NCBI RefSeq assembly: GCF_000383615.1
Contig: NZ_KB911603.1
Location: 1-64,000 of the forward strand
Length of the DNA: 64,000 bases
Source of the DNA: Streptomyces canus 299MFChir4.1
GTDB lineage: Bacteria > Actinomycetota > Actinomycetes > Streptomycetales > Streptomycetaceae
Direction: 5' to 3'
The notes beneath the pieces are model-generated. The model had not been told where the DNA came from and made no database searches. It was given only the letters and a program-made list of their open reading frames with translations. The translations under genes and the position numbers were made by a program. Of this stretch, positions 8,150 through 15,380 are shown piece by piece; the stretch's first letter is position 1, and every line of letters starts with the position of its first letter.

Positions 8150-8278
8150 GCCGTGAAGCGTCTCAGGAGGGCCACAGCCTGACTCCAGGGGTTTTGTCGA
8201 CACGGACCGGCGCTGCATGATGGCTGACCGGCGCCCGTCACCCGCGCCGCCCCTGTCCCGCCGATACGGAGTCCCCTC

Positions 8279-9055
8279 GTGCCCAGCAAGAAGGCCCTCG
8301 TCCGCCGCCCCAGCCCGCGCCTCGCCGAAGGTCTGGTGACGCACGTCGAGCGGGAGAAGGTCGACGTCGACCTCGCGCTCGAACAGTGGGAGGCGTACGT
8401 CGAGGCCCTGCGCGCGCACGGCTGGGAGACCGTCGAGGTGGACCCGGGGGACGACTGCCCGGACTCGGTGTTCGTCGAGGACACCGTGGTGATGTACAGG
8501 AACGTCGCCCTGATCGCACGCTCCGGCGCCGAGTCCCGGCGCGAGGAGACCATCGGCGTCGAGGAGGCCGTGGCGCGCCTGGGCTGCTCGGTGAACTGGA
8601 TCTGGGAGCCGGGCACCCTGGACGGCGGTGACGTGCTGAAGATCGACGACACGATCTACGTCGGCCGGGGCGGGCGTACCAACGCGGCCGGCGTCCAGCA
8701 GCTGCGGGCCGCCTTCGAACCGCTCGGGGCGCGGGTCGTCGCCGTGCCGGTGAGCAAGGTGCTGCACCTGAAGTCGGCGGTCACCGCGCTGCCCGACGGA
8801 ACCGTCATCGGACACATCCCCAAGGTGGACCGGCCCGCGCTCTTCCCGCGCTTCCTGTCCGTGCCCGAGGAGGCCGGCGCCCATGTCGTCCTGCTCGGCG
8901 GCCCCAAGCTGCTGATGGCCGCAAGCGCGCCGAAGACCGCGGAGCTGCTCACCGACCTCGGATTCGAACCGGTCGTGGTGGACATCAGCGAGTTCGAGAA
9001 GCTCGAAGGCTGTGTGACTTGCCTCTCAGTGCGATTGCGGGATCTGTACGCCTGA
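8279..9055 (+). CDS. ddaH: Dimethylarginine dimethylaminohydrolase-like amidinohydrolase
   Basis: A 258-residue member of the amidinotransferase/DDAH superfamily, which hydrolyses N-methylated arginines to citrulline plus methylamines. Substrate-loop and catalytic elements are present: DDCPDSVFVEDTVV (substrate Asp/Glu), LDGGDVL, the histidine of HLKSAVTALPDG, and the C-terminal EGCVTCLSVRL in which Cys248 aligns with the nucleophilic cysteine. The GTG at 8279 follows CGGAGT. It could act on another guanidino compound. The gene stands alone; a 129-bp spacer precedes it and the desaturase follows after 227 bp. Confidence 0.88.
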   Translation: MPSKKALVRRPSPRLAEGLVTHVEREKVDVDLALEQWEAYVEALRAHGWETVEVDPGDDCPDSVFVEDTVVMYRNVALIARSGAESRREETIGVEEAVARLGCSVNWIWEPGTLDGGDVLKIDDTIYVGRGGRTNAAGVQQLRAAFEPLGARVVAVPVSKVLHLKSAVTALPDGTVIGHIPKVDRPALFPRFLSVPEEAGAHVVLLGGPKLLMAASAPKTAELLTDLGFEPVVVDISEFEKLEGCVTCLSVRLRDLYA

Positions 9056-9093
9056 CGGGGTGCGGGCATGAGGCCCGGCGGCCTCGGACCTGC

Positions 9094-9133
9094 GGTTCCA
9101 GGGGCGCTTGTCGTGGTTCCAGGGCCGCGTGTC
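9094..9133. repeat. Imperfect 21-bp-period direct repeat
   Basis: GGTTCCAGGGGCGCTTGTC (9094-9112) is repeated as GGTTCCAGGGCCGCGTGTC (9115-9133), 17 of 19 positions identical. It lies between the ddaH stop and the desaturase operator array. Function unknown. Confidence 0.6.
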
Positions 9134-9177
9134 CTGCCCGGGGAGCACCGCTGATCAGGGATCTTTACGGCGCCCTT

Positions 9178-9227
9178 AACCTACGGTCTCGTAACCTACG
9201 GTTTCGTAGCCTACGATTCCGTAGGTT
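9178..9227. promoter_or_regulatory. Tandem operator array upstream of the acyl-ACP desaturase
   Basis: Three near-identical 15-bp units start at 9178, 9193 and 9208: AACCTACGGTCTCGT, AACCTACGGTTTCGT and AGCCTACGATTCCGT. Each contains a dyad CCTACG-N4-CGTAGG. The third is perfect (CCTACGATTCCGTAGG), the first two are partial. The array ends 55 bp before the desaturase ATG. This is the layout expected for cooperative binding of a TetR-type repressor. The cognate regulator is not adjacent. Confidence 0.7.
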
Positions 9228-9282
9228 CCCCGGCACCGCTCGCCGGACCCCGCAATGTTGGTCCCGTCCCCCTGGAGTACCT

Positions 9283-10260
9283 ATGACGATCACTTCCCCT
9301 CACCTCGGCAGCCCGTCCTCCGAGTGGACCGACGCGCGACTGCTGTACGCGCTGGAGGAAGTGGTCGAGACCGAACTCAACCGGCATCTGAAGGTCACCA
9401 AGGACTGGATGCCGCACGAGTACGTCCCGTGGAGCGACGGCCGCAACTTCCCCGGCTTCTTCGAGGACGGCGAGGCCTGGGAGAAGGAGCAGTCCAAGGT
9501 CACCGAGATCGGCCGGATCGCCCTGGTCGTGAACCTGCTCACCGAGGACAACCTCCCCAGCTACCACCACGAGATCGCCTCGCTCTTCGGCCGTGACGGC
9601 GCCTGGGGCACCTGGGTGCACCGCTGGACCGCCGAGGAGGGCCGGCACGGCATCGTGATGCGGGACTACCTGCTCGCCTCGCGCGCGGTGGACCCGGACA
9701 AGCTGGAGCAGTTCCGCATGGCCCACATGAGCGAGGGCTTCGAGTCGGACAACCGCCACTCCATGCTGCACTCGGTCGCCTACGTGTCCTTCCAGGAGCT
9801 CGCGACCCGGGTCTCGCACCGCAACACCGGCCACCAGTCCGGGGACCCGGTCTGCGACCGCATGCTGGCGCGCATCGCCACCGACGAGAACCTGCACATG
9901 GTCTTCTACCGGAACCTGCTGAAGGCGGCCTTCGAGCTCGCGCCCGACCTGACGATGATGGCCGTGCGCGACGTGATCGTGAACTTCCGGATGCCCGGCC
10001 ACGGCATGCCCGGCTTCGAGCGGGCCGCCGCGCAGATGGCGATCGGCGAGATCTACAACATGCGCATCCACCACGACGACGTGCTCCAGCCCGTCCTGCG
10101 CTTCCTGAAGGTCATGGAGATCGACGGCCTCGGCCCCGAGGGCCAGAAGGCGCAGGACGAACTCGGCCTGTACATGGGCGGTCTGGACGCGGAGGCCGCG
10201 AAGTTCGACGAGAAGCTGGCTGCCCGCAAGGCGCGGATGGCGGCCCGCGCGGGCGCCTGA
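9283..10260 (+). CDS. Acyl-[acyl-carrier-protein] desaturase (ferritin-like di-iron)
   Basis: A 325-residue soluble stearoyl-ACP-desaturase-family protein that introduces a cis double bond into ACP- or CoA-bound acyl chains, affecting membrane fluidity. Di-iron ligands are visible: the Glu of TEDNLPSYHHEI, EEGRHG, a Glu in VSFQELATRVSHRN, and DENLHM (the two ExxH-type motifs). There is no transmembrane segment, as expected for the soluble class. The ATG at 9283 follows GGAG. The start lies downstream of a three-unit operator array, so expression is likely regulated, perhaps by fatty-acid or temperature signals. The next gene is on the opposite strand. Confidence 0.92.
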   Translation: MTITSPHLGSPSSEWTDARLLYALEEVVETELNRHLKVTKDWMPHEYVPWSDGRNFPGFFEDGEAWEKEQSKVTEIGRIALVVNLLTEDNLPSYHHEIASLFGRDGAWGTWVHRWTAEEGRHGIVMRDYLLASRAVDPDKLEQFRMAHMSEGFESDNRHSMLHSVAYVSFQELATRVSHRNTGHQSGDPVCDRMLARIATDENLHMVFYRNLLKAAFELAPDLTMMAVRDVIVNFRMPGHGMPGFERAAAQMAIGEIYNMRIHHDDVLQPVLRFLKVMEIDGLGPEGQKAQDELGLYMGGLDAEAAKFDEKLAARKARMAARAGA

Positions 10261-10627
10261 CGCCGGCCTGGCCGGCCCGGCCCGCCGACGCATCGAATTC
10301 CCGGTGCGATCCGCCCTACCCAGCGTGATCATGCGGCCATGCATGACAGCAGCAAGGATCAGCGGGCCGCCGGCTTCCTGCTGGGCCTGATCGACGCCGA
10401 TGCGCCGCCGTACGGATACGGCGGCGCATCGGCGCGCCGCCATCAGGCGCGAACGCACGCCGGGTCGCCCAGGCCGTCCTGAGGTCGACCCCCGGCGCCT
10501 CCTCCGTGCTGGTGTGGATCCTGGAGGAGGACGACCCGGAGCTCAACGCGGCCGTCGCACGCTCCAGCCGCCCGTGGCCCTGAAGCTGCGCCTGCCTCTG
10601 CGCTACGCCCGGATGCGCTCCAGGGTC
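10261..10627. other. Non-coding interval between desaturase and wblH
   Basis: I see no intact gene in these 367 bp. Short reading frames on the plus strand (one beginning MHDSSKDQRAAGFLLG at 10339, another giving SSVLVWILEEDDPELN) lie in different frames and may be a small decayed gene, but I recognise no family. A very strong inverted repeat at 10395-10434 is the main landmark. Confidence 0.5.
10395..10434. terminator. 18-bp perfect inverted repeat, probable bidirectional terminator
   Basis: Arms 10395-10412 and 10417-10434 are perfectly complementary over 18 bp with a 4-base CGGA loop. It lies 134 bp past the desaturase stop and 193 bp past the wblH stop, between two convergent genes. No T-tract follows, which is normal in Streptomyces. 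Confidence 0.65.
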
Positions 10628-10966
10628 TTAACCGCACTCCCGGCCGGTCGGCTCACCGGTTTTGCCGTCGCGCCTGATCGCCAGCCGTTCCTTCTCGGAG
10701 AGGCCGCCCCAGACGCCGAAGCGTTCGTCGTTGGCCAGGGCGTACTCGAGACAGGCCGGGCGCATCTCGCACATACCGCAGATGCGCTTCGCCTCTCGTA
10801 CCGAGCTGCCCGGCTCGGGAAAGAAGAAGTCCGCCCCGGTCTGCGCGCACAACGCCTGCGCCTGCCAGGCGGGGTCGGTCGGGGTGATGGTGTCGATGTG
10901 CATGGCGGAGATCGTGCCGGGCAGCGAAAAACGTTCGATCAACGCGGGATCAACGGCTGCGTTCAT
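10628..10966 (-). CDS. wblH: WhiB-like iron-sulfur transcription factor
   Basis: A 112-residue WhiB-family protein, an actinobacterial [4Fe-4S] regulator that binds the principal sigma factor. The four cluster cysteines are at about 40, 63, 66 and 72 (C-x22-C-x2-C-x5-C, seen in ALCAQTG and RICGMCEMRPACLEYAL), followed by the FGVWGGLSEKER turn and a basic C-terminus IRRDGK. The ATG at 10966 gives 21 extra residues; an alternative ATG at 10903 gives a compact 91-residue form, and no clear ribosome-binding site decides. The wblH label follows the match of the locus to S. coelicolor, from memory. It ends in a TAA stop. Confidence 0.88.
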   Translation of the reverse strand: MNAAVDPALIERFSLPGTISAMHIDTITPTDPAWQAQALCAQTGADFFFPEPGSSVREAKRICGMCEMRPACLEYALANDERFGVWGGLSEKERLAIRRDGKTGEPTGRECG

Positions 10967-11317
10967 GACCTCGGGCCGCCTTGATGGTCCTCTGCCCGGC
11001 GCGAGGGCGCACGGCGGCGCGCGGAATCGGTTCGCCCCGCGGAAACGGATCGCCCGGTGGGTGCCGGCGTCCCGGGGCGGTGCGGGCCGCCGGTCGTCCC
11101 GATGCGCTCCCGCCCAGGTCGGCCGCGGGCTCGGTGCCCTCCGGCCCGCCCGGCCCGGCTCCGGCGGCACCCGCGCGTCCGCCGGCAAGGACCGCACTCC
11201 TCTCCCACGGCCACCGCGACTGCCGACCGGCCCGCATCGGCGTCCCGGCAGCGATTGTCAGTGGACGGTGCGAGACTCGGCGGTACAGGCAACGGGACCC
11301 CTCAGAGGAGGGCAGAG
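10967..11317. other. Promoter interval between wblH and the VOC gene
   Basis: These 351 bp separate divergent starts. The sequence is GC-rich with no supportable gene, repeat or clear promoter hexamers. The only clear signal is GAGGAGGG at 11306-11313, the ribosome-binding site of the VOC gene. Confidence 0.5.
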
Positions 11318-12109
11318 ATGCTCACGACCCGTTATGTCACCGGCGCTCCCAACTGGCTCGACCTAGGCACCCCCGACATCGACGGCGCCACCACCTTCTA
11401 CGGCGGCCTGTTCGGCTGGGAGTTCCAGCCGGGCCCGCCCGAGGCCGGCGGTTACGGCTTCTTCCAGCTCGGCGGCAAAACCGCCGCGGGCGGCATGCAG
11501 ACCACACCGGAGCAGGGCCCGCCGTCCTGGACGGTGTACTTCCAGACACCGGACGCGGACGCGACCGCGAAGGCGGCCGAGGAGGCGCACGGCTCGGTGC
11601 TGATGCAGCCCATGGACGTGATGGACCAGGGCCGCATGGCGATCCTCGCCGACAAGGCGGGCGTGCCCTTCGGCATCTGGCAGCCCGGGCGGAACAAGGG
11701 GCTCGACGTCACCCAGGAGCCCGGTTCACTGTGCTGGGTCGAGCTGTACACGGCCGACCTGCCGATGGCCGCCTACTTCTACCGCGCGGCCCTCGGCCTG
11801 GAGACGTACGGGGTCGACTTCCCCGGCGGGACGTACACCACCGTGCTGCCGGACGGGCAGAGCGAGGACGCCATGTTCGGCGGCATCGTCCCGCTCGCCG
11901 ACGATCCGCTGGAGGCGCAGGCCGGGCCGTACTGGATGCCGTACTTCGAGGTCACCGACACGGACCAGACGGTGGCGAAGGCGCGGGAGCTGGGCGGCAG
12001 CGTCCGGCTGCCCGGCACCGACGTGCCGGGGGTCGGCCGGGTCGCCAAGCTGGCCGATCCGTACGGTGCCCGCTTCGCGGTGATCAAGAGCGCGCCGCAG
12101 CAGACGTGA
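11318..12109 (+). CDS. Two-domain VOC (glyoxalase/bleomycin-resistance fold) protein
   Basis: A 263-residue protein with two tandem VOC domains, about residues 8-125 and 135-260. Both start with the same pattern (NWLDLGTPDIDGATTFYGGL and CWVELYTADLPMAAYFYRAA) and end PFGIWQ and RFAVIK. Such proteins are often annotated as hydroxylases or glyoxalases. Metal ligands are not conserved in an obvious H/E set, so a binding or resistance role is as likely as catalysis. A strong GAGGAGGG site precedes the ATG. It converges on the LacI gene with 16 bp between stops. Confidence 0.85.
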   Translation: MLTTRYVTGAPNWLDLGTPDIDGATTFYGGLFGWEFQPGPPEAGGYGFFQLGGKTAAGGMQTTPEQGPPSWTVYFQTPDADATAKAAEEAHGSVLMQPMDVMDQGRMAILADKAGVPFGIWQPGRNKGLDVTQEPGSLCWVELYTADLPMAAYFYRAALGLETYGVDFPGGTYTTVLPDGQSEDAMFGGIVPLADDPLEAQAGPYWMPYFEVTDTDQTVAKARELGGSVRLPGTDVPGVGRVAKLADPYGARFAVIKSAPQQT

Positions 12110-12125
12110 CGGGGGCGGGGGCGGC

Positions 12126-13151
12126 TCACGCCGAGGTGCGCCGCACCAGCGTGGTGGGCAGGACGACACCGGCCGGTGCGGCTCCCGCGTCGCCCGGACC
12201 GAGACCTCCCAGGAGCAGGCGGGCCATCAACCGGCCCATCTCCTCGATGTCCTGACGGACCGTCGTCAGCGGCGGATCGGCCTGCTCGGCGAGCGGCAGC
12301 ATGTCGTCGAAGCCGATCACCGCCACGTCCTCGGGCACCCGGCGCCCTCGCTCGCGCAGCACGCGCAGGGCGCCGGACGCGGTGAGGTCGTTGGCGGCGA
12401 ACACCGCGTCCACGTCCGGGCACCGGTCGAGGAGTTCCCGCATGGCCCGCTCCCCGCCGGCCGGGGTGAAGTCGCCGCCTACGACCAGCCTCGGGTCGGC
12501 GTCGCCCATCACGTCACGGTAGCCGTCGAGCCGGTCCGCCGCGGAGGTCTGGTCGAGGGGGCCGGTGATGTGGGCGACACGGGTGCGCCCCAGCCCGGCG
12601 AGATGCCGTACGGCCTCGCGGGCACCGCCCCGGTTGTCGCTGTCGACGTACACGACGTCCGTCGTCCCGTCGCTCCAGCCGGGCCGTCCGCCGAACACCG
12701 TGGGGACACCGGCCCGCTGGATCAGTCCGGGCAGCGGGTCGTCGAGGTGCAGCGAGAAGACGAGCGCGCCGTCGACGTGGCCTCCGGCGAGGTAGCGTCC
12801 GACGCGCGCGTGGTCGTCGCGGCCCTCGGTGAGCAGCAGGACGAGCTGATTGTCGTGAGCGGTCAGCTCCTTGCTGATGCCCCGCAGTTGCAGCGCGAAG
12901 AAGGGGTCGGCGAAGACCCTGGTCTCCGGCTCGGCCACGACCACGGCGACCGCGTCGTGGCGCCGGGTGACAAGGCTGCGGGCGGCCTGGTTGGGCACGT
13001 AACCGAGCTCCTCGACGGCCCTGCGCACCCGCTCGACGAGCGGCTCCCTGACCCCGTCCCCGCCGTTCACCACCCGGGACACGGTGGCCCGCGACACCCC
13101 GGCCCGGGCCGCCACGGCCTCCAGTGTGGGGCGCGGCGCTGTCTCGGTCAC
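12126..13151 (-). CDS. LacI-family transcriptional regulator
   Basis: A 341-residue repressor. The N-terminal LacI HTH with hinge is clear (LEAVAARAGVSRATVSRVVN, then VPNQAARSLVTRR), followed by a periplasmic-binding-protein-like sensor (VDGALVFSLH, VAHITGPLDQ, VFAANDLTASGALRVLRERG, VAVIGFDDM). These proteins usually sense sugars. The GTG at 13151 is taken because GAGGAG lies 8 bases upstream; an ATG at 13166 overlaps that sequence. The operator GAGAGCGCTCTC sits 57 bp upstream, arguing for autoregulation. The neighbours (VOC protein, cyclodeaminase, laccase) do not include a sugar operon, so the regulated genes may be elsewhere. Confidence 0.9.
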   Translation of the reverse strand: MTETAPRPTLEAVAARAGVSRATVSRVVNGGDGVREPLVERVRRAVEELGYVPNQAARSLVTRRHDAVAVVVAEPETRVFADPFFALQLRGISKELTAHDNQLVLLLTEGRDDHARVGRYLAGGHVDGALVFSLHLDDPLPGLIQRAGVPTVFGGRPGWSDGTTDVVYVDSDNRGGAREAVRHLAGLGRTRVAHITGPLDQTSAADRLDGYRDVMGDADPRLVVGGDFTPAGGERAMRELLDRCPDVDAVFAANDLTASGALRVLRERGRRVPEDVAVIGFDDMLPLAEQADPPLTTVRQDIEEMGRLMARLLLGGLGPGDAGAAPAGVVLPTTLVRRTSA

Positions 13152-13207
13152 GTCGGGGCTCCTCATCGGTGGGTGCGGATCAGGATAGCCCCGGACGAGC
13201 ACCCGGT

Positions 13208-13219
13208 GAGAGCGCTCTC
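13208..13219. promoter_or_regulatory. LacI-family operator palindrome
   Basis: GAGAGCGCTCTC is a perfect 12-bp palindrome with the central CG step typical of LacI-family operators in Streptomyces. It lies 57 bp upstream of the LacI gene start. Confidence 0.7.
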
Positions 13220-13269
13220 GCGGCACCGGACGATGGACACCTACGCCCGGGGACGTCCGATGAACGGCC

Positions 13270-14196
13270 TCACGCCAGCAGGTCGATCCGCCGCCCGATC
13301 CGGTCCCGTTCGGCCCGCTCGTACGCCGTCCAGGCGACCGCGAGGTCCTGCCAGGGCATGCCCACGGGGGCGTAGACCGTACGGTCCGTGTCCGCCGTCC
13401 GGCCGGAGTGTTCGCAACGCACGATCTCGCCCAAGGTCGCGTCGGCGGCCCTCAACACGCCCACGCGTGACGCCAGTTCGCGATCGTCGACCACCAGCAG
13501 CGCCGCGTCCAGGAGGTCCGCCGCCAACTCTGCCTTGCCCGGTTCGTCCACGCCGAGGCTCGTGAAGTGCTGGCCCGGCCTGGTGTCGTTCAGGTGCAGC
13601 AGCGGCTCTCGGGACCAGGTCGCCGAGAGGACGACGTCGGCGGCTGTGGCAATCTCCGCGGCGGAGCCCAGAACCCGGCCGCCGTGCCTCGCGGCGAACT
13701 CCGCGGCGCGCTCGGCGGACGTGTCGTGGACGACGAGGGCACCGCGGGGTCGTAGCGCTCCGAGGCCCCGCACCATCAGCTCTGCCTGTACGCCCGCGCC
13801 GATCACTCCGACGACGTCTGCGGGGCCTGCCAGCAGGTGTGTGCCCAGTGCCGCGGCCAGCCCCGTCCGCCACGCCGTGACCGTCGCCGAGTCCATGAGG
13901 GCCAGCAACGCGCCGTCGGTTCCGCTGTGCAGGCAGATCACCCCGCGCAGGGCGGGGCGCGCGGCCGGGAACTTGGCGTTGACCTTCACGGTGTAGGCGG
14001 GAACGCCGGGGAGCAGGCCCGGGATCAGCGCGGTGGCCGTGCCGGGGAACGGGAGGTCCGTGCGCACCCGTTGCCCGGCGATCGGCACACCGTCCGCGTC
14101 CACGTCCGCATTCAGTAAGCCGTCCCGCAGTGCGTCGAGGCACGTCTCCGGCTCCAGCACCGTCTCCAGGTCGCCGCGCGTGAGAAGAAGAGTCAC
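13270..14196 (-). CDS. Ornithine cyclodeaminase / mu-crystallin family protein
   Basis: A 308-residue NAD(P)-binding protein of the ornithine cyclodeaminase/alanine dehydrogenase/mu-crystallin family. Visible are the substrate strand YTVKVNAKFP, the LMDSATVTAWRTGLAAALGTH helix (written here as LMDSATVTAWRTG and AAALGTH), and the Rossmann motif VGVIGAGVQAE. Members deaminate amino acids or reduce ketimines, so the substrate is uncertain. The GTG at 14196 lies only 14 bp after the laccase stop on the same strand, implying one transcript. Codon 27 is TTA (14116-14118), one of only two TTA codons I found in the window's genes, suggesting bldA-dependent translation. Confidence 0.87.
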   Translation of the reverse strand: MTLLLTRGDLETVLEPETCLDALRDGLLNADVDADGVPIAGQRVRTDLPFPGTATALIPGLLPGVPAYTVKVNAKFPAARPALRGVICLHSGTDGALLALMDSATVTAWRTGLAAALGTHLLAGPADVVGVIGAGVQAELMVRGLGALRPRGALVVHDTSAERAAEFAARHGGRVLGSAAEIATAADVVLSATWSREPLLHLNDTRPGQHFTSLGVDEPGKAELAADLLDAALLVVDDRELASRVGVLRAADATLGEIVRCEHSGRTADTDRTVYAPVGMPWQDLAVAWTAYERAERDRIGRRIDLLA

Positions 14197-14210
14197 CCGC
14201 CCATGATCCG

Positions 14211-15191
14211 TCAGTGGTGGTGCCCGGCCCGCTGCCCGGTGTGCTCGTGCGGCTCGTACCCCGGGATCGTCCCGTCCGTCTTCTTCACCAGGAACAGGCC
14301 CACCATCCCCATGTCGGAGTGGCTCTGCACATGGCAGTGGTACATCCACGCGCCCGCCCCGACCCCCTCCCCCGCGATCACCTGGAAGCCGAAGGAGTCC
14401 GCCGGGCCCACGATCTTGTTGTCGACGACCTGGCTCGGGTCGTCGGGCCCGGTGAGCATGCCGGTGCGGTTGTCCGCCCAGCGGTGACCGTGCAGGTGGA
14501 AGGTGTGGTAGTACTCGCCATGCGTGATCATCACGAACTCGACCCGATCGCCTACGGTGGCCTCGAAGTTGGGCCCGGAGTGCGCCGGCTTGTTGTTGAT
14601 GAGCATGTCGTTGAAGACGATCGTGTGCGTCGCGTCCGGCAGGACGTCGCCCTTGCGGCGGACGATCACCGGGCCGTAGAGGCCCTTGCGGATGCCGCCT
14701 GTGCCGTGTTCCGTGCCGACGACGTGGTCGTGGTAGTGCCAGTAGCCCGCGCTGCCCGCCCGCCAGGTGCCGTCGCTGCGGCGGCCCGGCAGGTGGGTGC
14801 GCCAGGTGTAGGTGCGGGTACCGCCCGGCTCGACGTCGCTCTTGTTCAACGTAGTGCCGTCGCTGGAGACTTCGTAGTCCAGGCCGTGGACGTGCAGGCT
14901 CGCCCGGACGTCCAGGGTGTTCTCGAACTCGATGTGCAGGGTGTCGCCCTCATTGAGCTCGATGAGCGGGCCGGGGATCGTCGCCTTGCCCTTCTCCAGG
15001 CCGTAGCCCAGCTGTCCGTCGGCGAGCTTCTCGGCGTACAGCTTGATGCGCCTGACCTCGCCACCGGGCGGAGCGACCTGCGCCGGACCCGGGTCGCTGC
15101 GGGCCTCCGGCGCCATCGACAACGATGTCGCGACCGCCGCGCCACCGAGCAGCACCCGCCGGTTGAAGCCACGTCTGTCCAGTGCGCCCAT
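14211..15191 (-). CDS. Small two-domain laccase (SLAC/EpoA type), Tat-exported
   Basis: A 326-residue two-domain multicopper oxidase, closely matching S. coelicolor SLAC as I remember it. It oxidises phenols at a type-1 copper and reduces O2 at a trinuclear cluster; these enzymes work as trimers outside the cell. The Tat motif DRRGFNRRVLLGG starts the protein. Copper ligands are in HVHGLDY, WHYHDHVVGTEHG, HTFHLHGHRW and WMYHCHVQSHSDMGM. The C-terminus is His-rich (AGHHH). It heads a two-gene unit with the cyclodeaminase-like gene and diverges from the ThuA/sugar-dehydrogenase gene across 189 bp. The S. griseus homologue is linked to development. Confidence 0.95.
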   Translation of the reverse strand: MGALDRRGFNRRVLLGGAAVATSLSMAPEARSDPGPAQVAPPGGEVRRIKLYAEKLADGQLGYGLEKGKATIPGPLIELNEGDTLHIEFENTLDVRASLHVHGLDYEVSSDGTTLNKSDVEPGGTRTYTWRTHLPGRRSDGTWRAGSAGYWHYHDHVVGTEHGTGGIRKGLYGPVIVRRKGDVLPDATHTIVFNDMLINNKPAHSGPNFEATVGDRVEFVMITHGEYYHTFHLHGHRWADNRTGMLTGPDDPSQVVDNKIVGPADSFGFQVIAGEGVGAGAWMYHCHVQSHSDMGMVGLFLVKKTDGTIPGYEPHEHTGQRAGHHH

Positions 15192-15380
15192 GCGGAACTC
15201 CCCACCGTGATACGGGTTTTGCGGAGACGTACCTGTGATGAACCGGTGAGACGGTACCGGCCCCGGAGCCGTTTATCCACACTCAGGACAAAGTTCGTGC
15301 GATCCCGGTCATAGGTATTGGCGCGGGAGGCAAAGGGGTCTAGCTTCCATGGCGCTGTTGCTGTGACCGAGGAGGTGCCC

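Noticed and set aside
10339..10580. A possible small plus-strand gene after the desaturase (MHDSSKDQRAAG and VWILEEDDPELN fragments)
   Set aside because: The fragments lie in different frames, contain a stop and a strong hairpin, and match no family I know. Kept only as a possible remnant.
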